A stretch of 64,000 nt of DNA from Pseudomonas entomophila (GCF_029193575.1 NZ_JARGCS010000046.1:1-64000); one strand, 5' to 3'; counted from the stretch's first letter, positions 15,862 through 25,252 are shown. Program-made: numbers and translations. The notes: generated from the sequence alone by a model not told the origin.

Positions 15862-18512
15862 GGGGCTTCACTTTCGCTGTCGGGTTGTTCAGGCAACGGC
15901 AAGCATAGAGTGATGCACGTGCCCTGGCCATCGAGGCCCTCGCTCACCAGGATACGCCCACCATGGGCGCCGATCATGCCTTGGCAGATCGCCAGCCCCA
16001 GGCCGGTGCCCTGCCCGCCCCGGTCGCCACGGGCGGCGGTGTAGAACATGTCGAAGATCTTCTCGCGCTCGTCCATTGGAATGCCCGGCCCTTGGTCGCT
16101 GACGGCGAAGCACAGCTGCTCTTCGCGCACCGAAAGGTGCAGGTCCAGGCGGCCATGGGGTGGCGAGAAGCGCGCGGCGTTCTCCAGCACGTTGACCAAC
16201 GCCTGCTCGATCAACGCGGCGTGCACGAACAACAGCGGCAGCGCCGCCGGCACCTCGGTGTGCACGCGCAGCGGCGCCAGCACCGCGCGCAGGCGGTTGA
16301 GGGCGCTGCCGACGATGTCGGTGGGCGCCACCCAGTCGCGGGCCAGCTTCAGGCCGCCGTGGCCCAGGCGGGTCATGTCCAGCAGGTTCTGGATATAGCG
16401 GTCCAGCCGTTCGGCTTCGTTGCGCGTGCCTTCGAGCAGGTCACGACGGTCGTGCGGCGGGATCGCGTCGCCCAGCGCCAACAGGCTGTCGATGCTGCCG
16501 CGCATGGCGGTCAGCGGTGTGCGCAGGTCGTGGGACACGGAAGCGAGCAAGGCGCTGCGCAACTGCTCGGTCTCGCCGTGCAGGCGCGCGGCCTCCAGTT
16601 GCTCGCCCAGGCGCGCGCGGGCCAGGGCCTGGGCCAGGGGTTCGGCCAGGGCCGTGAGCAGGCGCCGGCGCTGGGCGCCGAGCGGCTCGCCGGAGGCCGG
16701 GCGCACGCCCAGCAGGGCCAGCGGTTGGTCCTCCACCGCCAGCGGCCACCACCACCAGCGGCCATGGGGCAAGGTGTCGCTGCCATGACCGGCGGCCTGG
16801 CCGTGCTGCCAGGCCCATTCGGCGGCGGCGCGCTCGTTGTCGGTGAACGGCTGCGGGCTGCCGGTGGCCACGTGCAGGCGGCCCTCGGCGTCGCGTTCGA
16901 GCAGGCACACCTGGATGTCCTGCCAGTCGCCCAGGTGCTGGCCAGCAGCGCTGAACACCGCCTGGCGGTCGGTGGCCACGGTCAACCGGCGCGACAGGTC
17001 GAGCAGTTGCCGGGTTTCGCCCTGGGTCTCACGCAAGGCCTGCAACTGGCGGCGCTGGCGCGCGGCGAGGTTGCCGGTCAGGGCGGCCATCAACAGGAAG
17101 AACACCAAGGTCAGCACGTCTTCCTCGCGCTGGATGCGCAGCGAGAAGTTCGGCGGGATGAACAGGAAGTCATAGGCCAGGAACGACAGCGCCGCGCAGG
17201 CCAGCGCCGGGCCCAGGCTGCTGCGCACCGCCACCAGGAGCACGGCGGCGAGGAACACCAGGGAGATGTTGGGCAGCGCCAGCACGCTCGACACCGCCCA
17301 GGCCAAACCCGTGGCCAGCACCGTGGCCGCCAGCGCCAGCAGGTAGTGGCGCCACACCCAGACACGCCGCACCGCGGCGCGTGTGGGCAGCGGCTGGCTG
17401 TCGCGATCGAGCACGTTGATTTCCAGCCCACGGCTGTCGCGCAGCAGCCGCGCGGCCACGCCGGCGCCGAAGAAGCGCCGACGCAGCCGGTCGCGCGACT
17501 GGCCCACCAGCAGCAGGCTGGCGCGGCGCTCCAGGGCATGCTGGATCAGCGTGCGCGCCACCTCACCGGCGCGCAGCACCACCACCTCGCCGCCCAGGCG
17601 CTCGGCCAGTTGCTGGGCCGCTTGCAGGCGCTGGCGGGCGTTCTCGTCGCGCAGCCGGCCATTGTCCACGTGCACCAGGCTCCAGGGCAGGTGGCGACGC
17701 TGGGCGACGCGGCTGGCGTGGCGCACCAGGCGCTCGGCCTGAGCGTCGCCGTCCACGCCCACCAGCAGGCGCCCGCGCAGGGCCGGCGCTTCCTCGCCGC
17801 GCTGGCGGTAACCGTGGGCGAGGTCAGCGTCGACCTGCGCGGCGGCGGTTTGCATGGCCAGCTCGCGCAAGGCGGTGAGGTTGGTCTGGGAGAAGAAGGC
17901 GTCGATGGCCGCGCGGGCCTGCTCGGGCACGTACACCTTGCCTTCGCGCAGACGTTCGAGCAGCTCGCGCGGCGGCAGGTCGATCAGCACCAGCTCGAAG
18001 GCCTCCTGCAACACCCAGTCCGGCAGGGTTTCGCGCACCTGCACGCCCGTGATGTCGCGGACCTTGTCGTTGAGGCTTTCCAGGTGCTGGACGTTGACCG
18101 TGGTGTAGACATCGATGCCGGCGGCGAGCAGTTCCTGCACGTCTTGCCAGCGCTTGGCGTGGCGGCTGCCAGGGGCGTTGGTGTGCGCCAGTTCGTCGAC
18201 CAGGGCCAGGGGCGGCGCGGCCTTGAGCAGGCCGTCGAGGTCCATTTCCTCGAGGGTGACGCCACGGTATTCGCTGCGCAGCAGGGGCTGTTGCGCCAGG
18301 CCCCCGAGCAAAGCCTCGGTTTCCGCACGGCCATGGGTTTCCACCACCCCGGCCAGCACCTTGATGCCCTGGCGCTGCTGGGCGTGGGCGGCCTGCAGCA
18401 TGGCGAAGGTCTTGCCCACCCCGGGGGCGGCGCCCAGGAATACCTTGAGCCTGCCACGACCGTTGCGGGGCAGGCCGGCCAACAACGCGTCGGCGCGAGC
18501 GGAGTCGCTCAT
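15858..18512 (-). CDS. kdpD: KdpD sensor histidine kinase
   Basis: 884 residues, normal KdpD length. Order: N-terminal KdpD domain with Walker A GAAPGVGKT at 27-35, a Usp-like domain (about 240-370), four closely spaced membrane helices (about 395-490), GAF-like region, HisKA with SHDLRTPLTAM (phospho-His), HATPase with NVLENAARFSPP and GQGTGLGLAIC. Start at 18512 is preceded by AAGGACC. Two REP units separate it from kdpC, which could set a different level for the regulators than for the pump. Confidence 0.96.
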   Translation of the reverse strand: MSDSARADALLAGLPRNGRGRLKVFLGAAPGVGKTFAMLQAAHAQQRQGIKVLAGVVETHGRAETEALLGGLAQQPLLRSEYRGVTLEEMDLDGLLKAAPPLALVDELAHTNAPGSRHAKRWQDVQELLAAGIDVYTTVNVQHLESLNDKVRDITGVQVRETLPDWVLQEAFELVLIDLPPRELLERLREGKVYVPEQARAAIDAFFSQTNLTALRELAMQTAAAQVDADLAHGYRQRGEEAPALRGRLLVGVDGDAQAERLVRHASRVAQRRHLPWSLVHVDNGRLRDENARQRLQAAQQLAERLGGEVVVLRAGEVARTLIQHALERRASLLLVGQSRDRLRRRFFGAGVAARLLRDSRGLEINVLDRDSQPLPTRAAVRRVWVWRHYLLALAATVLATGLAWAVSSVLALPNISLVFLAAVLLVAVRSSLGPALACAALSFLAYDFLFIPPNFSLRIQREEDVLTLVFFLLMAALTGNLAARQRRQLQALRETQGETRQLLDLSRRLTVATDRQAVFSAAGQHLGDWQDIQVCLLERDAEGRLHVATGSPQPFTDNERAAAEWAWQHGQAAGHGSDTLPHGRWWWWPLAVEDQPLALLGVRPASGEPLGAQRRRLLTALAEPLAQALARARLGEQLEAARLHGETEQLRSALLASVSHDLRTPLTAMRGSIDSLLALGDAIPPHDRRDLLEGTRNEAERLDRYIQNLLDMTRLGHGGLKLARDWVAPTDIVGSALNRLRAVLAPLRVHTEVPAALPLLFVHAALIEQALVNVLENAARFSPPHGRLDLHLSVREEQLCFAVSDQGPGIPMDEREKIFDMFYTAARGDRGGQGTGLGLAICQGMIGAHGGRILVSEGLDGQGTCITLCLPLPEQPDSESEAP

Positions 18513-18556
18513 GTTTGGTCCTTCAGTTGGCGGTGGTTCGGGCCTGCGTTGCAGGC

Positions 18557-18641
18557 CATCGCGGGGCAAGCCCGGCCCTACAGGAACCCCGCTGATTTCG
18601 ACAACGGTGGGTAACCTGTCGCGGGCTTGCCCTGCGGTGGG
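18557..18641. repeat. REP pair between kdpC and kdpD
   Basis: Two oppositely oriented P. putida type REP units: CATCGCGGGGCAAGCCCGG (18558-18576) and CTGTCGCGGGCTTGCCC (18616-18632). It lies inside the kdp operon, where such hairpins commonly stabilise upstream mRNA or bind DNA gyrase/IHF. Confidence 0.75.
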
Positions 18642-18649
18642 CCCTTGCA

Positions 18650-19204
18650 TCAACGGGCGGTCAGGCGCTCCAGGGCTTGGTTCAGCGCCAGTACGTTGAC
18701 CACCGGCGGGCCGATCAATGGGTGCAGGGTGGCGTCATTGACCAGCGCTTGCAAGCGCTCCTGCGACACGTTGCGCGCCGCCGCCACACGCGGTAACTGG
18801 TAGGCGATGGCCTGCGGCGGCAGGTGCGGGTCCAGGCCGCTGCCGGAGGTGGTCAGCAGCGCCTGGGGTACCGGGCCCAGGCTGGCCTGGTACTGGGCCG
18901 CGGCATCGGCCTTGATGCGCTCTGCCAGCGCCGGGTTGCTCGGCGCCAGGTTGCTGGCGCTGCTCGACACAGTGGCGAAGGCGCCCGCCGAGGGGCGCGA
19001 CTGGAACCAGCCGTCGCCCTTGAATTCCTGGGCGATCAGCGACGAGCCACGCACCTGGCCCTGGTCGTCACGCACCAGGCTGCCATTGGCCTGCTCGGGG
19101 AAGGCGACCTGGGCGATGCCCGTCACCGCCAGGGGGTACAACGCGCCGGTGAGCACGATCATCAGCAGGACCAGGCTCAGGGCCGGACGAACGTAAGCAG
19201 TCAT
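18650..19204 (-). CDS. kdpC: KdpC subunit of the K+-transporting ATPase
   Basis: 184 residues with one N-terminal membrane anchor (LSLVLLMIVLTGALYPLAVTG) and the periplasmic KdpC domain (NGSLVRDDQGQVRGSSLI, FQSRPSAG, SNLAPSNPAL, GSGLDPHLPP). It supports assembly and high potassium affinity of KdpFABC. GGAGGCC precedes the ATG at 19204. It lies 10 bases after kdpB. Confidence 0.96.
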   Translation of the reverse strand: MTAYVRPALSLVLLMIVLTGALYPLAVTGIAQVAFPEQANGSLVRDDQGQVRGSSLIAQEFKGDGWFQSRPSAGAFATVSSSASNLAPSNPALAERIKADAAAQYQASLGPVPQALLTTSGSGLDPHLPPQAIAYQLPRVAAARNVSQERLQALVNDATLHPLIGPPVVNVLALNQALERLTAR

Positions 19205-19214
19205 GATGGCCTCC

Positions 19215-21266
19215 TCAGACCAGATGCAGGGCATTGAGCAGCAGGTCGATCACTTTGATCCCGGCGAACGGCACGATGATGCCGCCCACGCCGTAGATCA
19301 GCAGGTTGCGCCGCAGCAGGTGCGCCGCACTCGCCGCCTGCACGCGCACGCCCCGCAGGGCCAGGGGGATGAGCACGATGATGATCAGCGCGTTGAACAC
19401 GATCGCCGAGAGGATCGCGCTCTGCGGGCTGGCCAGCTGCATCAGGTTGAGCACGCCCAGCTGCGGGTAGATCGAGGCGAACAGCGCCGGCAGGATGGCG
19501 AAGTACTTGGCCACGTCGTTGGCGATGGAGAAGGTGGTCAGCGCGCCGCGCGTCACCAGCAGCTCCTTGCCCACCTGGACCACGTCCAGCAGCTTGGTCG
19601 GGTCGCTGTCCAGGTCGACCATGTTGGCCGCCTCGCGCGCGGCCTGGGTGCCGTCGTTCATGGCCATGCCGACATCGGCCTGGGCCAGCGCCGGGGCGTC
19701 GTTGGCGCCATCGCCGCACATGGCGACCAAGCGGCCGTCGTTCTGCTCCTGGCGGATGCGCGCCAGTTTCTTCTCTGGGGTGGCTTCGGCGAGCACGTCG
19801 TCCACACCGGCCTCGGCGGCGATGGCCGCAGCGGTCAGCGGGTTGTCGCCGGTGACCATCACGGTGCGGATGCCAAGTTTGCGCAGTTCGGCGAAGCGCT
19901 CGCGGATGCCGGGCTTGACCACGTCCTTGAGGTGGATCACCCCGAGCAGGCGGCGGTCGACGCACACCAGCAAGGGGGTGCCGCCGCTCTGGGCGATGCG
20001 CTCGACCTCACGGGCCAGCGAGGCTGGCATTTCCAGGCGCTGCATGCCGACGAAGGCCAGCACCGCGTCGACGGCGCCCTTGCGGTAGCGGTGCTGCTGG
20101 AAGTCGACACCCGAAAGGCGGGTTTCGGCGCTGAAGGCGATGGGCGTCAGTTGCTCGCCCGACGGTTCGCTGAAGTCATGCAACTGGCGCAGGTACTCGA
20201 CGATCGACTTGCCCTCGGCGGTGTCGTCGGCCAGCGAGGCGAACAACGCGCCCTCCCCCAGCTCGCGGGCGGTCACGCCGGGGGCGGCGTGCAGCGCGCT
20301 GCACCGGCGATTGCCGAAAGTGATGGTGCCGGTTTTGTCGAGCATCAGCGTGTGCACGTCCCCTGCGGCTTCCACCGCGCGGCCCGAGCGGGCGATGACG
20401 TTCAAGCGCACCAGGCGGTCCATGCCGGCGATGCCGATGGCCGAGAGCAGGCCGCCGATGGTGGTCGGGATCAGCGTCACCAGCAGGGCGGCGAGGAAGA
20501 TCAACGGCAGGCTGCCGCCGGCGAAGTGGGCGAACGGCTGCAAGGTGACCACCACGATCAGGAAGATCAGGGTCAGGCCGATCAGCAGGATGTCCAGGGC
20601 GATCTCGTTGGGGGTCTTCTGGCGTTTGGCGCCTTCGACCAGGGCGATCATGCGATCCAGGGTCGACTCGCCAGGGTTGCTGGTGATGCGGATCAGCAGC
20701 CAGTCGGAGACCAGGCGGGTGTTGCCGGTGACCGCCGAGCGGTCGCCGCCGGACTCGCGGATCACCGGCGCGGACTCGCCAGTGATCGCCGCCTCGTTGA
20801 CCGCGGCGATGCCTTCGAGCACCTCGCCGTCGCCGGGGATCAGCTCACCGGCCAGCACCTTCACCACGTCGTCCCTGCGCAGGGCGGTGGCGGCCACGGT
20901 TTCGAAGCCGCCATTGGCCAGGCGGCGCTGGGCGGTCAGGCCCTGGCTGCCAGCCTTGAGGCTGTCGGCGCGGGCCTTGCCGCGGCCTTCAGCCAAGGCT
21001 TCGGCGAAGTTGGCGAAGAGCACGGTGAACCACAGCCACAGGGCGATCTGCACGGCCACGCCGATGCTCACACCGCTGCCGGGCACCAGGCACAGGGCCG
21101 TGGTGAGCACGGCGGTCAGGGCCACCACCAGCATCACCGGCGAGCGCTTGAGCTGGCGCGGGTCGAGCTTGACGAAGGCCTGCACCAGGGCCGGGCGCCA
21201 CAGCGCCGAGAAGCGGGTCTGGTCGGCGGCACGCGGCGCTTTCACTTCAGTAACGGGCATGTTCAT
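19215..21266 (-). CDS. kdpB: KdpB, P-type ATPase catalytic subunit
   Basis: 683 residues. Phosphorylation motif DKTGTITFGNRR, actuator motif ITGESAPV, hinge motif MCGDGANDAPALAQADVG, and about seven membrane helices. It hydrolyses ATP to drive potassium through KdpA. ATG at 21266 has GAGGATT at good spacing; a TTG at 21272 and a second ATG at 21260 are also in frame. Gap to kdpA is 9 bases. Confidence 0.97.
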   Translation of the reverse strand: MNMPVTEVKAPRAADQTRFSALWRPALVQAFVKLDPRQLKRSPVMLVVALTAVLTTALCLVPGSGVSIGVAVQIALWLWFTVLFANFAEALAEGRGKARADSLKAGSQGLTAQRRLANGGFETVAATALRRDDVVKVLAGELIPGDGEVLEGIAAVNEAAITGESAPVIRESGGDRSAVTGNTRLVSDWLLIRITSNPGESTLDRMIALVEGAKRQKTPNEIALDILLIGLTLIFLIVVVTLQPFAHFAGGSLPLIFLAALLVTLIPTTIGGLLSAIGIAGMDRLVRLNVIARSGRAVEAAGDVHTLMLDKTGTITFGNRRCSALHAAPGVTARELGEGALFASLADDTAEGKSIVEYLRQLHDFSEPSGEQLTPIAFSAETRLSGVDFQQHRYRKGAVDAVLAFVGMQRLEMPASLAREVERIAQSGGTPLLVCVDRRLLGVIHLKDVVKPGIRERFAELRKLGIRTVMVTGDNPLTAAAIAAEAGVDDVLAEATPEKKLARIRQEQNDGRLVAMCGDGANDAPALAQADVGMAMNDGTQAAREAANMVDLDSDPTKLLDVVQVGKELLVTRGALTTFSIANDVAKYFAILPALFASIYPQLGVLNLMQLASPQSAILSAIVFNALIIIVLIPLALRGVRVQAASAAHLLRRNLLIYGVGGIIVPFAGIKVIDLLLNALHLV

Positions 21267-21275
21267 GGTCAATCC

Positions 21276-22970
21276 TCAGAAACCCAGGCTCAGCTGTTCG
21301 GCGATCGGCCCCAGGGCCAGGGTCGGCAGGAAGGTCAGGCCCCCGACCAGCAGGATGGTCACCAGCAACAGGCTGGCGAATAGCGGGCCGTGGGTGGGGA
21401 AACTGTTGAGGCCGGTGGGCGCGCTCTTCTTCGCCGCCAGGCTGCCCGCCAGCGCCAGCACCGGCAGGATGTAGCCGAAGCGGCCGATGAGCATGGCCAG
21501 GCCGATCATCACGTTGTGGAACACGGTGTTGGCGCCAAAGCCCGCGAAAGCCGAGCCATTGTTGGCGGTGCCGGAGGTGTAGGCGTACAGCAGTTGGCTG
21601 AAGCCGTGCGGGCCAGGGTTGCTCACCGCGCCGGCCGGGCCGGGCAGGCTGGCGGCGATGGCGCCGAGCACCAGCACGCCGAGCGGCATCACCAGCAGGG
21701 TCGCCACCAACAGTTGCACTTCCCGGGCCTGGAGCTTCTTGCCCAGGTATTCCGGGGTGCGGCCGATCATCAGGCCGGCCAGGAACACGGCGATCAGCAC
21801 AAACAGCAGCATGCCGTAGAGCCCCGCGCCGACACCGCCGAAGATCACCTCGCCGACCATCATGTTGACCATCGCCACCAGGCCGGTGAGCGGGTTGAGA
21901 CTGTCGTGCATGGCGTTGACCGAGCCGTTGGACGCCGAGGTGGTGGTCACGGCCCAGAGCACGCTGGCAGTGGTACCGAAACGCACCTCCTTGCCCTCCA
22001 TCGGCGGGGCCTGCTGCACTTGGGCATTCTCCAGGGCCGGGTTGGGCTGGTACTCGGACCACAGTGCGGTAGCGCCTCCGAGCAGGAACAGGCCGAACAT
22101 GCAGGCGAGGATCGCCCGGCTCTGGCGCAGGTCCTTGACGTAGTGGCCGAAGGTGAACACCAGCGCCACCGGGATCAGGATGATCGACACCAGCTCGAAC
22201 AGGTTGCTCCAGGCAGTGGGGTTCTCGAACGGGTGCGCCGAGTTGACACCGAAGAAGCCACCGCCGTTGGTGCCCAACTGCTTGATGGCGATCTGGCTGG
22301 CGGCCGGGCCCAGCGGTAGGGTCTGCTCGGTGCCTTGCAGGGTCACGGCATGGGCGTAGTCGGCGAAGGTCTGCGGCACGCCCTGCCACACCAGCAGCAG
22401 TGCCAACAGCAGGCACAGCGGCAGCAGGCCGTAGAGGGTGGCGCGGGTCATGTCGACCCAGAAGTTGCCCAGGTGATGGGTCGAGCGCCGGGCGATGCCG
22501 CGGCACAGGGCAACCAGTACGGCAAGGCCGGTGGCGGCGCTGACGAAGTTCTGCACGCTCAGGCCGATCATCTGGCTGAAGTAGCTGAGCGAGGCTTCGC
22601 CGCTGTAGGCCTGCCAGTTGGTGTTGGTCATGAAGCTGACCGCGGTGTTGAACGCCAGCGACCATTCCTGCCCAGGCAGGTGCTGCGGGTTGAGCGGCAA
22701 CGAGCCTTGCAGCAGCAGCACGGCGAACAGCACGGCGAAGCCGACCAGGTTGAAGGCCAGCAGCGCCAGGGTGTATTGCTTCCAGTTCTGCTCCTGCTCG
22801 GCACGCACGCCCGAGAGGCGATAGCAGCCGCGCTCCACTGGGCCGAGCAGCGACGACAGCCAGGTGCGCTGGCCTTCCATCACCTTGTAGTAGAAACGGC
22901 CGAGAAACGGCGCGGGCAACAGCACCAGGGCGAGAAATGCCAGCAGCAATGCGTAATCGTAACTGTGCAT
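21276..22970 (-). CDS. kdpA: KdpA, potassium channel-like subunit
   Basis: 564 residues with about ten membrane helices. Selectivity-filter regions are visible: TNTNWQAYSGE, GTNGGGFFGVNSAHPFENPT, NNGSAFAGF. KdpA binds and transports K+ in the Kdp complex and belongs to the K+ transporter superfamily. It follows kdpF by 9 bases. Confidence 0.97.
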   Translation of the reverse strand: MHSYDYALLLAFLALVLLPAPFLGRFYYKVMEGQRTWLSSLLGPVERGCYRLSGVRAEQEQNWKQYTLALLAFNLVGFAVLFAVLLLQGSLPLNPQHLPGQEWSLAFNTAVSFMTNTNWQAYSGEASLSYFSQMIGLSVQNFVSAATGLAVLVALCRGIARRSTHHLGNFWVDMTRATLYGLLPLCLLLALLLVWQGVPQTFADYAHAVTLQGTEQTLPLGPAASQIAIKQLGTNGGGFFGVNSAHPFENPTAWSNLFELVSIILIPVALVFTFGHYVKDLRQSRAILACMFGLFLLGGATALWSEYQPNPALENAQVQQAPPMEGKEVRFGTTASVLWAVTTTSASNGSVNAMHDSLNPLTGLVAMVNMMVGEVIFGGVGAGLYGMLLFVLIAVFLAGLMIGRTPEYLGKKLQAREVQLLVATLLVMPLGVLVLGAIAASLPGPAGAVSNPGPHGFSQLLYAYTSGTANNGSAFAGFGANTVFHNVMIGLAMLIGRFGYILPVLALAGSLAAKKSAPTGLNSFPTHGPLFASLLLVTILLVGGLTFLPTLALGPIAEQLSLGF

Positions 22971-22979
22971 GGCCGCTCC

Positions 22980-23069
22980 CTAGCTGCGATCGGCGCGCAG
23001 CAGCGCCACCAGCAGGTATATGGACAACGCCACTGCCAGCAGCAGTGACACCCCGTCGAGCATGTTCAT
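22980..23069 (-). CDS. kdpF: KdpF, small stabilising subunit
   Basis: A 29-residue membrane peptide (MNMLDGVSLLLAVALSIYLL, then VALLRADRS) read from the ATG at 23069, with GGGGAG 8 bases upstream. One hydrophobic helix and a short basic tail match KdpF of other bacteria (also about 29 residues), which stabilises KdpABC. Too short for most automatic gene calls. First gene of kdpFABC. Confidence 0.93.
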   Translation of the reverse strand: MNMLDGVSLLLAVALSIYLLVALLRADRS

Positions 23070-23152
23070 CTGTGAATCTCCCCGAATAGCGGCGGTGGCC
23101 GCTTTGGGGGAATTGTCGAAGGGAGGGGCGTAAAGGGGCGAGACCAGGGGAT

Positions 23153-23182
23153 GGGGCGGGGAATAAAGAATGCGTAAAGATC
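23153..23182 (-). promoter_or_regulatory. Candidate KdpE operator upstream of kdpF
   Basis: Read on the minus strand, the segment shows two CTTTA units (TCTTTACGCATTCTTTATTC) followed by CCCCGCCCC. This resembles the T-rich operator with a following CCCCGCCC that I recall for the E. coli kdpFABC promoter. It is about 85-115 bases upstream of kdpF. The match is by memory and eye only. Confidence 0.4.
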
Positions 23183-23198
23183 AAGGGAATTCGGGGCG

Positions 23199-23280
23199 TG
23201 TGGGAGCCTCATCGCAGTGCAAGCCGGCGCCTACAAGGACAACGCCGCCCCTGTGGAAGCGGGCTTGCCCCGCGATGAGG
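23199..23280. repeat. REP pair upstream of kdpF
   Basis: A degenerate unit (GGGAGCCTCATCGCAGTGC, about 23202-23220) faces a good unit (GTGGAAGCGGGCTTGCCCC, about 23253-23271, ending CGCGATGAGG). It separates the kdp promoter from the 3' end of the AI-2E family gene. Confidence 0.65.
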
Positions 23281-23288
23281 CCGACGCG

Positions 23289-24338
23289 CTAGACCTGCGT
23301 CCCCTGCCCCGCATGCCGGCTCCAATCCAACAGCAGGCTGTACCCCACCGCCAGCAACGTCGGCCCGATGAACAACCCGATGAAGCCGAACGCGAGCAAC
23401 CCGCCAAACACCCCGAGCAACACGATCACCAACGGCAGGTTGCCGCCGCGGCTGATCAGGTAAGGCTTGAGCACGTTGTCCACGCCGCTGATCACGAAAG
23501 TGCCCCAGATGCCAAGGAACACCGCCATGCCGTACTCCCCCTGCCACACCAGCCAGCCAGTGGCGGGAATCCACGCCAGCGGTGGCCCCATGGGAATCAG
23601 GCTGAGCATGAAGGTCACCAGCCCCAGCACGATCGCCCCCGGCACCCCGGCGATCAGGAAGCCGATCAGCGCCAGCAGGCCCTGGGCCGCGGCGGTGCCG
23701 ATCACCCCGTTGACCACCCGCTGCACGGTGCCGGCCACCAGGTCGATGTAGTACTCGGCGCGATCCCCCACCAGCCGTTGCAGCAGGCGCTGCACGAAGG
23801 CGGCCAGGCGCGGGCCGTCGCGGTAGAAGAAGAACACGAAGACGATGCTCAGCGTGAGCTCCAGCACACCGCTGCCGATCTGCGCGCTCCGCGCCAGGAA
23901 CCAGTTGCCGACCTGGCCGAAATAGGGCTTGGCCGACGCCAGCAGCGCGGCGCCCTGCTGGTCGAGTGACTCCCACCAGCTCACCAGGCGCTCGCCGACG
24001 AAGGGAATGCCGCGCACCCACTGCGGCGCATCGGGCAGGCCATCGACCTGCACGTCACGCACGAAGTTGGTGGCATCGCGGACATGGTCGGCCAGGTTGA
24101 AACCCAGCCATACCAGCGGCAGGGCCACGATCAGAATCCAAAGCGTGGTGAGGATGCTCGCGGCCAGGGTTTCACGCCCGCCCAGCAGGCGCGTGAGCAG
24201 ACGCATCAGCGGCCAGCTGGCGAAAGCCAGGATCGCGCCCCACAGCAGCGCCGAAATGAACGGCGCCATCACCCACAGGGCGGCGCCGAGCAGCGCCAAC
24301 AGGAGGATCTGCACCAGCAGGCGGTCATTGTTGGCCAT
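23289..24338 (-). CDS. AI-2E/PerM-family membrane protein
   Basis: 349 residues with seven to eight predicted membrane helices (MANNDRLLVQILLLALLGAA at the start) and the family's long extracytoplasmic loop between helices 3 and 4. The conserved PMGPPLAWIPA and the GLFIGPTLLAVGYSLL end are typical of the AI-2 exporter / PerM permease family. Members export small molecules or exchange sodium and protons, so the family assignment is firm but the substrate is not. The DUF4892 gene is 13 bases upstream in the same direction. Confidence 0.85.
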   Translation of the reverse strand: MANNDRLLVQILLLALLGAALWVMAPFISALLWGAILAFASWPLMRLLTRLLGGRETLAASILTTLWILIVALPLVWLGFNLADHVRDATNFVRDVQVDGLPDAPQWVRGIPFVGERLVSWWESLDQQGAALLASAKPYFGQVGNWFLARSAQIGSGVLELTLSIVFVFFFYRDGPRLAAFVQRLLQRLVGDRAEYYIDLVAGTVQRVVNGVIGTAAAQGLLALIGFLIAGVPGAIVLGLVTFMLSLIPMGPPLAWIPATGWLVWQGEYGMAVFLGIWGTFVISGVDNVLKPYLISRGGNLPLVIVLLGVFGGLLAFGFIGLFIGPTLLAVGYSLLLDWSRHAGQGTQV

Positions 24339-24351
24339 GGCGGCCCTCGTG

Positions 24352-25146
24352 CTAACGGATCAGTTCCAGGTGCAGGCCATCGGTCGGGGCCGTGCCGACT
24401 TCCAGCCGGGCGCTGCGCACCCCGGCCTTGACCAGCTGTTCGCGCCAGGCCTCTGCCTCGGCGCCGCTCAGGCTGGCGCGCAGTGTGCTGTCGAGGTTCA
24501 GGCTGCGGGCCAGCAAGGCAACCCAAGTCGGTTGCGGGCTGCCCAGGTCAGGGTAGTCGAGCTTGCCGGTGTCGCGCATTTCGCGCAGCACGGTGGCGGC
24601 GGTGGGCAGCAGCTCGCCGAGCGGGCTGCCGGCGACGAACTCTTCAACGTGCAGGTAGGCGCGGCGGTTGCCGCGGGTGACGCTGTACAGGGCGACCAGG
24701 GTGTCGGCCTCCTCGGCCGAGCGGCGCAGGAGAATGAACGCCTGCTGCTCGTCGCCGCCATTGAGCCGGGCATTGGCGAACACGTCGTTGGCCCACAGGC
24801 TGGCTTCGCCGCAGTCACGGCCCTGGCACCAGAACAGCGGATAGCCGCCGTCGTGCTGCAGTTGCTCGCGGGCGCTGGTGAAGGCCTCGCGAGCCGTGCG
24901 CTCGGCGGGCAGTTCGTAGGTGATCGAGCTGACCTGGCCACGGCCCTCGACTTTATCGTCGAGGCGCAGGCGGCCGCTGATCTTGCGCAGCGGGCCCATC
25001 GGGTAGACCCGCTCCTGCTCCACGACCGGGCGCTGGTCGACCACCTTGCCGTCCACCGGCACGGGCAGGCTGCCGGCCCAGGCCAGGGTGCCGCTGAGGG
25101 CCAGGCTGGCGGCGGTGAGGCTGCGAAGGATAAACGGTGCGCTCAT
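24352..25146 (-). CDS. DUF4892-family exported protein
   Basis: 264 residues. Signal peptide MSAPFILRSLTAASLALSGT followed by LAWAG. Mature protein with SSITYELPAERTAREAFTSA, FWCQGRDCGEASLWANDVF and a C-terminal LDSTLRASLSGAEAEAW region with an OmpA-like feel; I recognise it as the DUF4892 family common in Pseudomonas. Two Cys in CQGRDC could form a disulfide. The start ATG overlaps the stop of a 19-codon open frame (25143-25202) by one ATGA, which suggests coupled translation. Function unknown; periplasmic or envelope location inferred from the signal. Confidence 0.75.
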   Translation of the reverse strand: MSAPFILRSLTAASLALSGTLAWAGSLPVPVDGKVVDQRPVVEQERVYPMGPLRKISGRLRLDDKVEGRGQVSSITYELPAERTAREAFTSAREQLQHDGGYPLFWCQGRDCGEASLWANDVFANARLNGGDEQQAFILLRRSAEEADTLVALYSVTRGNRRAYLHVEEFVAGSPLGELLPTAATVLREMRDTGKLDYPDLGSPQPTWVALLARSLNLDSTLRASLSGAEAEAWREQLVKAGVRSARLEVGTAPTDGLHLELIR

Positions 25147-25202
25147 CGGCCACCCTGACGGCGGACGCCGTGGCGAAAGTCCTGGATATCTGGCATCTGC
25201 AT
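25143..25202 (-). CDS. Possible 19-residue coupled leader ORF before the DUF4892 gene
   Basis: ATG at 25202 with GGGAGA 6 bases upstream encodes MQMPDIQDFRHGVRRQGGR, then a TGA that overlaps the ATG of the DUF4892 gene. The good ribosome site and overlapping stop/start make it a plausible translated leader. There is no homology that I recognise, and it could also be chance in GC-rich DNA. Confidence 0.3.
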   Translation of the reverse strand: MQMPDIQDFRHGVRRQGGR

Positions 25203-25252
25203 GGTTGTCTCCCTGTTCAACCCGCCAAGCCTCGACACTTGTCCGGTGCAAG

